10,944 bases of DNA, taken from assembly GCA_013375355.1 (NCBI GenBank), contig JABXJV010000302.1, positions 1 to 10,944 on the forward strand. Reading direction: 5' to 3'. Source of the stretch: Candidatus Helarchaeota archaeon. GTDB taxonomy: Archaea > Asgardarchaeota > Lokiarchaeia > Helarchaeales > JABXJV01. This document shows, in pieces, positions 1 through 6,442 of the stretch; the first letter of the stretch is position 1; the number at the start of each line of letters is the position of its first letter. Under the pieces are notes generated by a model. That model ran no database searches. It was not told the origin of the DNA and worked only from the letters and a program-made list of their open reading frames with translations. The translations under genes and the position numbers were made by a program.

Positions 1-47
1 AGAAAAATCAAGATTTGAATTTTATATTAATTGACTTGAATCTTTCC

Positions 48-76
48 TTGATTTTTTCAATAAAAATAAGTATAAT
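48..76 (+). promoter_or_regulatory. sigma70-like promoter upstream of smpB
   Basis: TTGATT (48-53) and a perfect TATAAT (71-76) are separated by exactly 17 bases. The expected transcription start is near 83, giving smpB a leader of roughly 54 nt. The -10 box is an exact consensus match and the -35 box matches 4 of 6. In DNA this AT-rich chance matches are common, and the terminator-like hairpin immediately downstream (83-112) complicates the reading. Confidence 0.5.
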
Positions 77-82
77 AAAGTC

Positions 83-112
83 AGTCAAGATCAAAATTTC
101 TTGGCTTTTTTT
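83..112 (+). terminator. terminator-like hairpin with T tract ahead of smpB
   Basis: AGTCAAGA (83-90) can pair with TCTTGGCT (99-106) to make an 8-bp stem with one G-T wobble and an 8-base loop. A run of seven T follows directly (106-112). This is the shape of an intrinsic terminator, though the stem has few G-C pairs. It lies between the predicted smpB promoter and the smpB start. It could therefore end transcription from a gene left of the window, or act as a leader structure or attenuator of smpB. The sequence alone does not decide. Confidence 0.4.
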
Positions 113-136
113 ATAGATGATTTATTTTAACTTAGT

Positions 137-619
137 ATGTCAATGATGAAAAAAATAAATAGAAAAGAAATTGAAAAGATAGTTACCACAAACAGAAAAG
201 CTAGGCATGATTATCATATAATTGATTCATATGAATCCGGAATCATCTTGAAAGGGACAGAAGTAAAATCTATACGAAATGGAAATGTTAATTTGAAAGA
301 TAGCTATGCTGTTATAAAAGATGGTGAAGTTTTTTTATTAAATATGCATGTAAGCCATTATAAACAGGGGAACATATTTAATCATGTGCCTTTGCGGGAT
401 AGAAAACTTTTACTGAATAAAAGGGAAATAAAAAAACTTTTAGGTAAGGTACAAGAAAAAGGTATGACTCTTGTTCCGCTTAAATTATATTTTAAAAAAG
501 GTAGAGTTAAAGTTGAATTGGCTTTGGCAAAAGGTAAAAAAGTATATGATAAAAGGAAAGAAATAGCAAGGAGAGATTTCGAAAGAGAGAAGTTAAGGGA
601 ATGGAAGGGCAGGATTTAA
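137..619 (+). CDS. smpB: SsrA-binding protein SmpB
   Basis: SmpB binds tmRNA (SsrA), delivers it to stalled ribosomes and so allows tagging and release of incomplete proteins in the cytoplasm. The 160-residue length and full-length similarity are typical. Visible family signatures are RKARHDYHI near the N-terminus, [15 protein letters not shown] (residues 35-49), the NMHVSHY segment, the [11 protein letters not shown] helix, and a basic C-terminal tail ending KLREWKGRI that enters the mRNA channel in known structures. The ATG at 137 is the first in frame. ATGs at 143 and 146 are alternatives, and none has a clear Shine-Dalgarno site, so the exact start is uncertain by a few residues. The tmRNA gene ssrA, sometimes a neighbour, is not visible here. 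A 104-base gap separates it from tyrS. Confidence 0.96.
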   Translation: MSMMKKINRKEIEKIVTTNRKARHDYHIIDSYESGIILKGTEVKSIRNGNVNLKDSYAVIKDGEVFLLNMHVSHYKQGNIFNHVPLRDRKLLLNKREIKKLLGKVQEKGMTLVPLKLYFKKGRVKVELALAKGKKVYDKRKEIARRDFEREKLREWKGRI

Positions 620-714
620 TTTTTTTACAAAAAATTAGTGCAAAAATTTTAAATTGTTATAAATTCAATATTATGTATTTTAACAAAAACTTTAAATAAG
701 CATTGTAAAAGTAT

Positions 715-720
715 AGGAGA
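715..720 (+). promoter_or_regulatory. Shine-Dalgarno site of tyrS
   Basis: AGGAGA lies 3 bases before the ATG at 724. The spacing is slightly short, but this is the only purine-rich block near the start, and it supports 724 as the initiation codon. I found no convincing promoter in 620-710, so tyrS may be read from the smpB promoter. Confidence 0.6.
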
Positions 721-723
721 TAT

Positions 724-1938
724 ATGTTTCCAAGTGTTAACGAACAAATGGATATTATTAAGAGGGGTACAGAGGAGATAATACCCGAAGATGAACTGGT
801 TAGAAAGATTGAAAGTTCAATAAATTTTAATAAACCACTAATAATAAAAGAGGGTTTTGACCCGACAGCTCCTGACCTTCATATTGGTCATATGGTTACA
901 ATCAGAAAATTAAAACAATTTCAAGGCCTTGGACACACTGTGGTCTTTCTAATCGGAGATTTTACAGGTTTGGTAGGTGACCCATCGGGTAGATTAGAAA
1001 CAAGGAAAATGATGAGTAGGGAAGAGATAGAAAAAAATGCACAAACTTATAGGGAACAAATATTTAAAGTGTTGGACCCTCATAAAACTGTTATAAGATT
1101 TAACAGCGAATGGCTTGGTAAGCTAACTGTTTATGATTTTATGGAACTTTCCTCCAAATACACTGTTGCAAGGATGCTCGAAAGAGACGATTTCAAGAAG
1201 CGCCATGATGATAAAAAAGATATAAGTATTATTGAATTCTTATATTGTCTTCTTCAGGGATATGATTCGGTTGCATTAAAAGCAGATGTTGAATTAGGCG
1301 GAACAGACCAAAAATTTAATCTGCTCACAGCAAGAAATATACAAAAAAGATATGGAGTTGAACCTCAGGTGATTATTACTATGCCCCTTCTCGTGGGAAC
1401 AGATGGATTGGAAAAAATGAGTAAAAGCCTTGGAAATTACATAGGAATAAATGAGTCTCCATCTGAGATATATGGGAAAGTTCTTTCAATTAATGATGAA
1501 CTAATTATTCCTTATTTTATCCATGCGACGGAAGTGTCAGATGGAGAAATAAAGAAATTTAAAAAAGACCTTAAAGATGATAGTGTTAATCCAAGAGATT
1601 TAAAAAGAAGACTGGCAAGAGAGATTGTGTCACTTTATCATGGGAAATCAGAAGCAGTTAAGGCAGAAGAAGAATTCGATAAAATATTTGTTAAGAAGCA
1701 AACTCCGACAGAAATGGATGAATTTAGAATAGATAGGAATGAAAAAATATGGATTGTTAAACTTCTTACATTGACAAATATGTGTAAATCATCAAGCGAG
1801 GCGAAAAGGCTGATTAAACAAGGAGGGGTGACTATAAATGGGAGTAGAGTAAATGACCCAGAAATTGATATAGAATTTAATAAAGAGGCTATATTAAAAG
1901 TGGGAAAGAGAAAGTTTTTAAAAGTAGTTCCAAAATGA
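724..1938 (+). CDS. tyrS: tyrosyl-tRNA synthetase
   Basis: This class I aminoacyl-tRNA synthetase activates tyrosine with ATP and loads it onto tRNA-Tyr in the cytosol. The 404-residue length and motif spacing match the bacterial TyrRS branch of about 400 residues. The ATP-binding HIGH motif is exact at residues 53-56, preceded by GFDPTAPDL. The GGTDQ substrate-pocket segment follows mid-protein, and the KMSKS loop is exact at residues 231-235. A C-terminal S4-type RNA-binding domain covers about residues 340-404 ([17 protein letters not shown]). The gene is intact, with a SD at 715-720. It sits between smpB and a C40 peptidase; the 88-base downstream gap contains a separate promoter, so it need not be co-transcribed with the next gene. 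Confidence 0.97.
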   Translation: MFPSVNEQMDIIKRGTEEIIPEDELVRKIESSINFNKPLIIKEGFDPTAPDLHIGHMVTIRKLKQFQGLGHTVVFLIGDFTGLVGDPSGRLETRKMMSREEIEKNAQTYREQIFKVLDPHKTVIRFNSEWLGKLTVYDFMELSSKYTVARMLERDDFKKRHDDKKDISIIEFLYCLLQGYDSVALKADVELGGTDQKFNLLTARNIQKRYGVEPQVIITMPLLVGTDGLEKMSKSLGNYIGINESPSEIYGKVLSINDELIIPYFIHATEVSDGEIKKFKKDLKDDSVNPRDLKRRLAREIVSLYHGKSEAVKAEEEFDKIFVKKQTPTEMDEFRIDRNEKIWIVKLLTLTNMCKSSSEAKRLIKQGGVTINGSRVNDPEIDIEFNKEAILKVGKRKFLKVVPK

Positions 1939-1977
1939 AGTTTGTTGAAGTTTAATAATATTAGTCAGTAAAATAAC

Positions 1978-2006
1978 TTGACAATTAAATTATTTTAGTT
2001 TAAATT
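1978..2006 (+). promoter_or_regulatory. candidate promoter of the SH3-C40 peptidase gene
   Basis: A perfect TTGACA (1978-1983) is followed after 17 bases by TAAATT (2001-2006; 4 of 6 matches to TATAAT). The predicted start near 2013 would give a leader of about 14 nt. A TATATT at 2016-2021 lies 5 bases before the ATG but has no -35 box at the right distance. Confidence 0.5.
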
Positions 2007-2026
2007 ATAAAAATTTATATTAATTA

Positions 2027-3046
2027 ATGCATAAGAAATTTTCTGATTTTTTTGAAAATTTTAGAATTAAAAATGATATTGACCAAAGATTAACTGTATT
2101 TGAGTATGACTTTTATCAAACTAAGGGTTCTTTGAAAATAAAGGTTATTTTTTCTGATAGCGGATTAATGGAAAGTTTTGAAAATGAACTTGTAGATTTA
2201 CCATCAGGGATAAGAAAGAAGGTTAAATTGGCTGTTCTACCCGATAAGAAGAATATGTTCGGATTAATCAATGTTTGTGCAGCGTCAATTGTCAGTTCTG
2301 CGAGTTTTAAAAGTTGTATGCTAACACAGTCTCTTTTGGGAGAAAAGGTTGATATATTGCAGATAAGTGGAGATTGGCTGAGGGTTAGGTGTGAAGATGG
2401 ATATATCGGGTGGGTAAATAGTTCTCAAGTGGTATTGTATACCGATAAAGAAATATCCAAATGGGAGAATGGTAGAGTATTTTTGTTTCGGGACACTATA
2501 GGTGATATAAAAGAAAGTCTAGATGATTTCTCAGTCTCTTTAAGGCGAATATTAATTGGTTCCAAACTCCCTTACTTAAAGAAAAAAGGGGAATGGCTTA
2601 AAGTAAAACTTCCTGATAATTCTGAAGGATGGTTAAAAAATAAAACTGAATTAAAATGGTTGGATGAAAAGGGAAAAAGCATCAGAGAAAAAATTGTTTT
2701 AACTTCAATGAAATTTCTTGGTATTCCGTATTTATGGGGAGGTAAATCTCCAATGGGTTTTGATTGTTCAGGATTTGTGCAGACAGTCTTTTCTCTGAAT
2801 GGTATTTCCTTGCCAAGGGACTCTGATATGCAGTTTAAATTTGCAAAAAAAACTGTGCATAGCATGAAAAAGGGAGACCTTCTATTCTTTTGTAAAAATG
2901 TAATTTCGCATGTCGGAATTTATATAGGAAACAAAAGATTTATCCATTCAAGGGGGTTTGTTAGAATTAGTAGTTTTGATGAAAGTGATAAATATTATGA
3001 TAAATATCTAAAAGAGATATTTTTTGAAAGCAGGTCAGTTATTTAG
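2027..3046 (+). CDS. SH3-domain NlpC/P60 (C40) cysteine peptidase, probably a cytoplasmic cell-wall peptide hydrolase
   Basis: The 339-residue protein has four parts. An N-terminal domain (about 1-78) resembles, from memory, the leader domain of SH3-containing C40 peptidases. Two bacterial SH3-like repeats follow: about 79-137, with LLGEKVDILQISGDWLRV and GYIGWV, and about 165-210, with GEWLKVKL and EGWL. The C-terminal NlpC/P60 domain (about 218-339) carries the likely catalytic Cys247 in DCSGF, His295 in SHVGIYIG and His307 in FIHS. Relatives such as YkfC cleave the gamma-D-Glu to diamino-acid bond of murein peptides. No signal peptide or membrane segment is seen. An in-frame TAA at 2021-2023 rules out a longer reading, so the enzyme is probably cytosolic and involved in muropeptide recycling; that role is inference. 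There is no SD before the ATG. Confidence 0.85.
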   Translation: MHKKFSDFFENFRIKNDIDQRLTVFEYDFYQTKGSLKIKVIFSDSGLMESFENELVDLPSGIRKKVKLAVLPDKKNMFGLINVCAASIVSSASFKSCMLTQSLLGEKVDILQISGDWLRVRCEDGYIGWVNSSQVVLYTDKEISKWENGRVFLFRDTIGDIKESLDDFSVSLRRILIGSKLPYLKKKGEWLKVKLPDNSEGWLKNKTELKWLDEKGKSIREKIVLTSMKFLGIPYLWGGKSPMGFDCSGFVQTVFSLNGISLPRDSDMQFKFAKKTVHSMKKGDLLFFCKNVISHVGIYIGNKRFIHSRGFVRISSFDESDKYYDKYLKEIFFESRSVI

Positions 3047-3080
3047 AAATTTGCCGAAGCTTTTTGTTAATCATAAATAT

Positions 3081-3109
3081 TTGATAAAATTTGTAAATAT
3101 GTAGATAAT
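3081..3109 (+). promoter_or_regulatory. candidate promoter giving a leaderless HNH transcript
   Basis: TTGATA (3081-3086), a 17-base spacer and GATAAT (3104-3109; 5 of 6 matches) place the predicted transcription start at about 3115-3116, on the ATG itself. No SD precedes this ATG, which agrees with a leaderless mRNA. Base composition makes false positives easy. Confidence 0.45.
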
Positions 3110-3114
3110 CTTAT

Positions 3115-3630
3115 ATGTTAGAATCCAAATTAAAAAGACATGTATTGGTATTAAATCAGAATTATGAACCAATGAGTGTCTGTGATGTGAGGAGGGCAAT
3201 AATTCTGATTTATCTTGGTAAGGCTGAAATTATAGAGAGAGATTCTGGATTTGTTCGGTCTGTCAGAGTTTCTATACCTTTTCCCTTGGTTGTGAGAATT
3301 GTAGTATATGTGCGTATACCATCGAAGCGAATAATTCTTTCAAGAAAGAACATTGTTAAAAGGGATGGTCGCATTTGTCAATACTGCGGAGCCCAGAATG
3401 TTCCTATGACTGTCGACCATGTGATTCCAAAAAATTTAGGTGGAAACGATTCATGGGAAAACCTCGTTTGTGCTTGTGTGGAATGTAATAATAAAAAGGG
3501 GAATGGGACTGCAGAACAAGCAAGTATGAAACTAATAAGAAGACCAAGAAAGCCAAATCATCTTACCTTTATACAGCATTTTATCGGTGTAAGAAATGAA
3601 AAATGGAAGCCTTATCTTTTTATGAACTGA
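3115..3630 (+). CDS. stand-alone HNH endonuclease family protein
   Basis: The 171-residue protein has an N-terminal region (about 1-75) with the segment VLVLNQNYEPMSVCDVRRAI, which I recognise from a widespread family of single-domain bacterial HNH proteins. The HNH domain covers about residues 78-130. A CQYC zinc knuckle (Cys88, Cys91) is paired with CVEC (Cys121, Cys124). The core includes Asp101-His102 in VDHVIP, the GGNDSWENL segment with Asn116, and Asn125 in NNKKG. Such folds bind a metal and cut DNA, but the biological role of this family is not established. No methyltransferase, terminase or intein accompanies it, so there is no support for restriction, phage packaging or homing. It ends 220 bases before a palindromic repeat, with no evident functional link. 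Confidence 0.88.
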   Translation: MLESKLKRHVLVLNQNYEPMSVCDVRRAIILIYLGKAEIIERDSGFVRSVRVSIPFPLVVRIVVYVRIPSKRIILSRKNIVKRDGRICQYCGAQNVPMTVDHVIPKNLGGNDSWENLVCACVECNNKKGNGTAEQASMKLIRRPRKPNHLTFIQHFIGVRNEKWKPYLFMN

Positions 3631-3850
3631 TTTTTTTAAGTAGAATTATATATTAAAATAAATTGTTTAAGTAAACTTTATATTATTATTGAAAAATACA
3701 TTAAGAATTACTGGAATTTATTAAAGTTATATTTTTCATTAAAAGTTTTACTTTAAGTTTATTATTTCGTATTTCTTAAAAAAATTTGCATAGAAAATTT
3801 AAAATTACTTTTAATCTGCATTATTCAAAAAATTTGAGCATATGTGAGTA
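3631..3850. other. AT-rich non-coding spacer
   Basis: No convincing gene, RNA or strong terminator was seen between the HNH gene and the palindromic element. The composition is extremely AT-rich. A T run directly follows the HNH stop codon (about 3631-3637) but no G+C-containing stem precedes it. A 12-base near-palindrome, GTTTA-AG-TAAAC (3665-3676), is present and could be chance. Confidence 0.6.
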
Positions 3851-3969
3851 TGTCATTTCGAGCGGAGTCCCGAACCGTTGTAATATTAAGTGTATAAAAC
3901 AAATCGATGTTCGGGACGTAGTCGAGAAATCTCAAAAAATGAGATGTCTCGACTTCGCTCGACATGACA
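3851..3969. repeat. 119-bp nested palindromic repeat (MITE/REP-like element)
   Basis: The ends are a 19-bp inverted repeat with two mismatches: TGTCATTTCGAGCGGAGTC (3851-3869) and GACTTCGCTCGACATGACA (3951-3969). Two more palindromes lie inside. GTCCCGAAC (3867-3875) is matched perfectly by GTTCGGGAC (3909-3917). GTCGAGAAATCTC (3921-3933) pairs with GAGATGTCTCGAC (3941-3953) at 12 of 13 positions around a 7-base loop. Together they fold into a three-way junction with only three unpaired bases between the two hairpins (3918-3920). It is clearly richer in G+C than its surroundings and encodes nothing plausible. The arm sequence resembles, from memory, dispersed intergenic repeats found in several bacterial phyla. 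No second copy exists in this window, so repeat status is inferred. Confidence 0.8.
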
Positions 3970-4051
3970 AATTTAGTTCTACTTAAATATATTTATGGAT
4001 ACAGTTTATTCACAATAAAAATGAAATTTATGAATAGATCATATTAATAAA

Positions 4052-4080
4052 TTGTTTGAAATTTACCAGAGCTTTATAAA
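4052..4080 (+). promoter_or_regulatory. candidate promoter of the trpS-scpAB cluster
   Basis: TTGTTT (4052-4057), a 17-base spacer and TATAAA (4075-4080) precede the trpS start by 28 bases. The predicted leader is about 22 nt. The -10 box matches 5 of 6, but the -35 box only 3 of 6. Confidence 0.4.
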
Positions 4081-4108
4081 ATTGATAAATATTTAAAAGT
4101 TATTAAAA

Positions 4109-4660
4109 GTGCCAGATAGGAATAAAAAGGGAAGAATATTGAGTGGGATGCGTCCCACAGGAAGACTGCATTTAGGTAACTATGCTGGTGCTTTAGAGAA
4201 CTGGGTAAAGTTGCAGAAAGAGTATGAGAATTATCACCTTGTTGCAGACTGGCATGTTCTAACTACAAATTACGAAGATACAGAGAACATTGCAAATGAC
4301 ACAATTGATATGGTAATTGACTGGATAGGGGCGGGAATAGACCCTGAAAAGAGTCCGATGTTTATTCAATCGAAAATTAAGGAGCATGCTGAACTACATC
4401 TGATATTTTCGATGCTTGTTACTGTCAACAGATTAGAAAGGAATCCTACCGTAAAGGAACAGATAAAAGAACTTCATCTTGAAGAAAAAGTCAGTTATGG
4501 TCATCTTGGATATCCAGTTCTTCAGGCTGCTGATATTTTGATATATAAGGCAAATTTGGTTCCGGTTGGAGAAGACCAAAACCGCATGTTGAACTTACAA
4601 GGGAAATCGCACGAAGATTTAATAATCTTTATGGAGAAGTATTTCCAATACCAGAAGTGA
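4109..4660 (+). CDS. trpS: tryptophanyl-tRNA synthetase, N-terminal part (frameshifted)
   Basis: TrpRS is the class I synthetase that activates tryptophan and charges tRNA-Trp. This reading frame starts with GTG at 4109. It carries SGMRPTGRLHLGN, with the HIGH-equivalent HLGN at residues 21-24, and then LERNPTVKEQ, GYPVLQAADIL and VPVGEDQ up to residue 157. After that the frame reads unrelated residues (NRMLNLQG...) and stops at the TGA at 4658-4660. Homologous sequence (PHVELTREIARRFNNLYGEV) resumes in the -1 frame from the same point. One added A in the run at 4578-4581 would give a normal 331-residue TrpRS together with the downstream frame. As it stands, this half lacks KMSKS. Loss of TrpRS would be lethal unless another copy exists, so a sequencing or assembly error is the simplest explanation. 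Confidence 0.85.
   Translation: MPDRNKKGRILSGMRPTGRLHLGNYAGALENWVKLQKEYENYHLVADWHVLTTNYEDTENIANDTIDMVIDWIGAGIDPEKSPMFIQSKIKEHAELHLIFSMLVTVNRLERNPTVKEQIKELHLEEKVSYGHLGYPVLQAADILIYKANLVPVGEDQNRMLNLQGKSHEDLIIFMEKYFQYQK
4577..4582 (+). other. frameshift point within trpS (4-A run)
   Basis: The zero frame reads CAA AAC CGC from 4577. Family-like reading needs CAA, AAA, CCG, that is, one more A, or a -1 slip that re-reads base 4579. The heptamer ending at 4582 is C CAA AAC, which is not a canonical X-XXY-YYZ slippery site because the P-site codon would not re-pair well. No strong downstream stem was seen. A real or artefactual deletion is therefore favoured over programmed frameshifting. Confidence 0.75.
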
Positions 4661-5103
4661 AATTGACAGAGTTCAGTCGTCTTCCAGGAACAGATGGAAA
4701 AAGAATGAGTAAGTCTTTGGGAAATGTTATATTGCTTACAGATGAGCCTGCAGAGATAGAAAGAAAAGTTATATCGGCAGTTACTGACCCTCAAAAGATA
4801 AAATTAGGTGACCCCGGAAGACCAGGAATTTGCGTTGTTTATACTTATCATTCAAAATTTAATATTGAAGAATGTGATGGAATCGCGGCGGAATGCAGAA
4901 GTGGGGCTCTTGGGTGTGTTCAATGTAAAAAGAAATTGAGTAAAAAATTAATTGAATTCCTGGAGCCTTTCAGGAAAAACAGAGCGTATTTTCTTGCTCA
5001 TTTGTATGAGATAAAAGATATTCTTTTAAAGGGGGAAAAAAGAGCACGGGAAATCGCTGTTAAAACTATGAATGATGTTCACAAAGCAATGAATTTGGGT
5101 TGA
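4657..5103 (+). CDS. trpS: tryptophanyl-tRNA synthetase, C-terminal part (frameshifted)
   Basis: This is the second half of TrpRS in the -1 frame relative to the first. It opens with KLTEFSRLPGTDGKRMSKSLGN, where RMSKS (4702-4716; residues 199-203 of the corrected protein) is the KMSKS ATP-binding loop. It continues through SAVTDPQKI, DPGRPGICVVYTYH and GALGCVQCKKKL, which are typical of the C-terminal helical part that recognises tRNA. The GTG at 4657 overlaps the upstream stop (GTGA), but it reads as an ordinary valine of the full protein and has no SD at normal distance. Homologous residues also extend upstream of it in this frame from about 4579, so 4657 is probably not a real start. The stop lies 7 bases before scpA, indicating one operon. 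Confidence 0.82.
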   Translation: MKLTEFSRLPGTDGKRMSKSLGNVILLTDEPAEIERKVISAVTDPQKIKLGDPGRPGICVVYTYHSKFNIEECDGIAAECRSGALGCVQCKKKLSKKLIEFLEPFRKNRAYFLAHLYEIKDILLKGEKRAREIAVKTMNDVHKAMNLG

Positions 5104-5110
5104 TAAAAAT

Positions 5111-5821
5111 ATGTCTTATCATGTTAAATTACAAGTTTTTGAAGGTCCGCTCGACCTCCTTCTTTTTCTTATAAAAAAGGAAGAAATCGATATTTACTCT
5201 ATACCGATAGCAAGAATTACTCAGCAATACCTTGAATATATTGAGTTAATGCAGATGCTTGACCTTGAAATTGCAGGGGAGTTTATTCTTATGGCGGCAA
5301 CCTTGATGAAGATAAAGGTTAAAATGATGCTTCCTTACGAAGGAGAAGATGAGGAGGAGGTAGAAGACCTTAAAGATCAACTCATCAGGAGTCTTGTTGA
5401 ATACAGAAGGTTTAAAGAAGTCGCTGAGAAACTTTCCGATGTAGAATATGAAGAAAGAAAAAAAATTACGAGAACTTTTTCTTACGAACAGGATTTAAAA
5501 TCAGATGATTATTCTGTTCCATCAGAATGTACAATTTTTGATTTGATTACAATTTTAAAGAACGTTCTTGATAGAACACCAGAAAAAGATTATTATAATG
5601 TGAAAAAAGAGGCGATTCATATTGAAGAGCAAATAAAATTTATTTTAAATTTGGTTAAATCAAATGGAAAAATATCTTTTCTGGAAATTGTTTCTCCTCC
5701 AAAAGACAAAATATTTGCAATAGTTACATTTCTTGCTATACTTGAATTATCAAAAAGAAAAATAGTCAGGTTATTTCAGGTTCATCCATTTAAAGACATT
5801 TTAATTTCCAGATGGAATTAA
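5111..5821 (+). CDS. scpA: segregation and condensation protein A (ScpA kleisin)
   Basis: ScpA is the kleisin subunit of the Smc-ScpA-ScpB condensin, which loads on DNA and helps compact and separate sister chromosomes. The 236 residues match the family length. The N-terminal Smc-neck-binding region is clear: FEGPLDLLLFLIKKEEIDIYSIPIARITQQYL (about 9-40), then ILMAATLMKIKVKMMLP. An acidic stretch (EGEDEEEVED, about residues 77-86) and a linker follow. A C-terminal winged-helix segment (about 165-236), KISFLEIV with AIVTFLAILELSKRKIV, would contact the Smc head. It begins 7 bases after trpS and is followed by scpB after 51 bases. No clear SD is present, so translation may be coupled to trpS, which matters if the trpS frameshift is real. 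No smc gene is in the window. Confidence 0.95.
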   Translation: MSYHVKLQVFEGPLDLLLFLIKKEEIDIYSIPIARITQQYLEYIELMQMLDLEIAGEFILMAATLMKIKVKMMLPYEGEDEEEVEDLKDQLIRSLVEYRRFKEVAEKLSDVEYEERKKITRTFSYEQDLKSDDYSVPSECTIFDLITILKNVLDRTPEKDYYNVKKEAIHIEEQIKFILNLVKSNGKISFLEIVSPPKDKIFAIVTFLAILELSKRKIVRLFQVHPFKDILISRWN

Positions 5822-5850
5822 TATAATATTCTGATTATAAAATTTTAAAT

Positions 5851-5860
5851 AAAGAGGTGA
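5851..5860 (+). promoter_or_regulatory. distant Shine-Dalgarno site of scpB
   Basis: AAAGAGGTGA is a good anti-SD match, but its GAGGTG core ends 13 bases before the ATG at 5873, longer than usual. No nearer in-frame start codon exists. The AGGT of the SD can pair with ACCT at 5867-5870, a short hairpin that could mask the site or shorten the effective distance; this is weak. Confidence 0.5.
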
Positions 5861-5872
5861 TTTTTAACCTTT

Positions 5873-6442
5873 ATGACATCAGAAAGAGAAAATTTAAAAC
5901 AGATTGTCGAATCTTTAATATTTGCGTCAGATTATCCTATTACTGTGGAGAAGATTTCCAAGATTGTTAATTTAAAAAATGTTGATAATATCCAGAAAAT
6001 AATTAATGACCTAAATAAGGAATATAGAGAAACGGGTAGATCGTTTGAAATTCTTAAGGTTGCAGGTGGATATAGATTTTTTGCTTTAAAGAAATATTAT
6101 CCTTATTTAAAAGAGTTATTTAAATCAAGAAGAAAGCCTAAACTTTCCAGAGCTGCACTTGAAACCCTCTCAATAATTGCTTACAAACAGCCTGTCAGCA
6201 GACCTGTAGTTGAATCTATACGAGGTGTAAATATAGATGGTGTATTACATACTCTCCTTTCAAGGAGGTTGATTACTATTTTTGGTAGAGGAAAAGGTCC
6301 AGGCAGACCTCTGCTTTATTCCACCACTACCGAATTTCTTCAATATTTTGGACTGAATGATATTTCAGACCTCCCGAATCTTAAAGAGATCGATGAAATT
6401 TTAGACAAAAGAGAGATTATTATAAATGATGAGACTGAATAA
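5873..6442 (+). CDS. scpB: segregation and condensation protein B (ScpB)
   Basis: ScpB dimerises through winged-helix domains and binds the ScpA kleisin linker, completing the condensin with Smc. At 189 residues it has the usual length. The first winged helix is at about residues 5-80 (LKQIVESLIFASDYPITVEKI). The second, more conserved one is at about 95-170, with LSRAALETLSIIAYKQPVSRPVVESIRGV, GVLHTLLSRRLI and GRGKGPGRPLLYSTT, all hallmark ScpB sequence. The end of the gene overlaps the next start by 17 bases, a sign of translational coupling. The trpS-scpA-scpB-pseudouridine synthase order is, to my knowledge, seen in several bacterial phyla. Confidence 0.95.
   Translation: MTSERENLKQIVESLIFASDYPITVEKISKIVNLKNVDNIQKIINDLNKEYRETGRSFEILKVAGGYRFFALKKYYPYLKELFKSRRKPKLSRAALETLSIIAYKQPVSRPVVESIRGVNIDGVLHTLLSRRLITIFGRGKGPGRPLLYSTTTEFLQYFGLNDISDLPNLKEIDEILDKREIIINDETE

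Noticed and set aside
1..34. Possible C-terminal tail of an upstream gene (ten codons to a TGA at 32-34)
   Set aside because: It is too short to recognise, other frames are equally open, and the region reads better as regulatory DNA.
618..636. AATTTTTT/AAAAAATT inverted repeat at the end of smpB as a terminator
   Set aside because: The stem is A-T only, overlaps the stop codon and has no following T tract. It is expected by chance in such AT-rich DNA.
2572..2865. 97-codon open frame on the - strand inside the C40 peptidase gene
   Set aside because: It is antisense to the conserved NlpC/P60 catalytic region, with no motif or ribosome-binding site.
3115..3969. HNH gene plus the palindromic element as a mobile unit
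   Set aside because: The HNH protein belongs to a widespread stand-alone family. The element's terminal repeats do not enclose the gene and no matching repeat occurs on its other side.
3786..3986. Open frame of 66 codons on the + strand across the intergenic space
   Set aside because: It runs through the palindromic element, has no SD or recognisable domain, and its length is explained by the repeat having no stop in that frame.
4657..4660. GTGA stop/start overlap as evidence for a naturally split two-subunit TrpRS
   Set aside because: The GTG codes for an ordinary residue of the full-length protein and has no SD at normal distance. The split would also discard about 26 conserved residues, so it is better explained by a frameshift.
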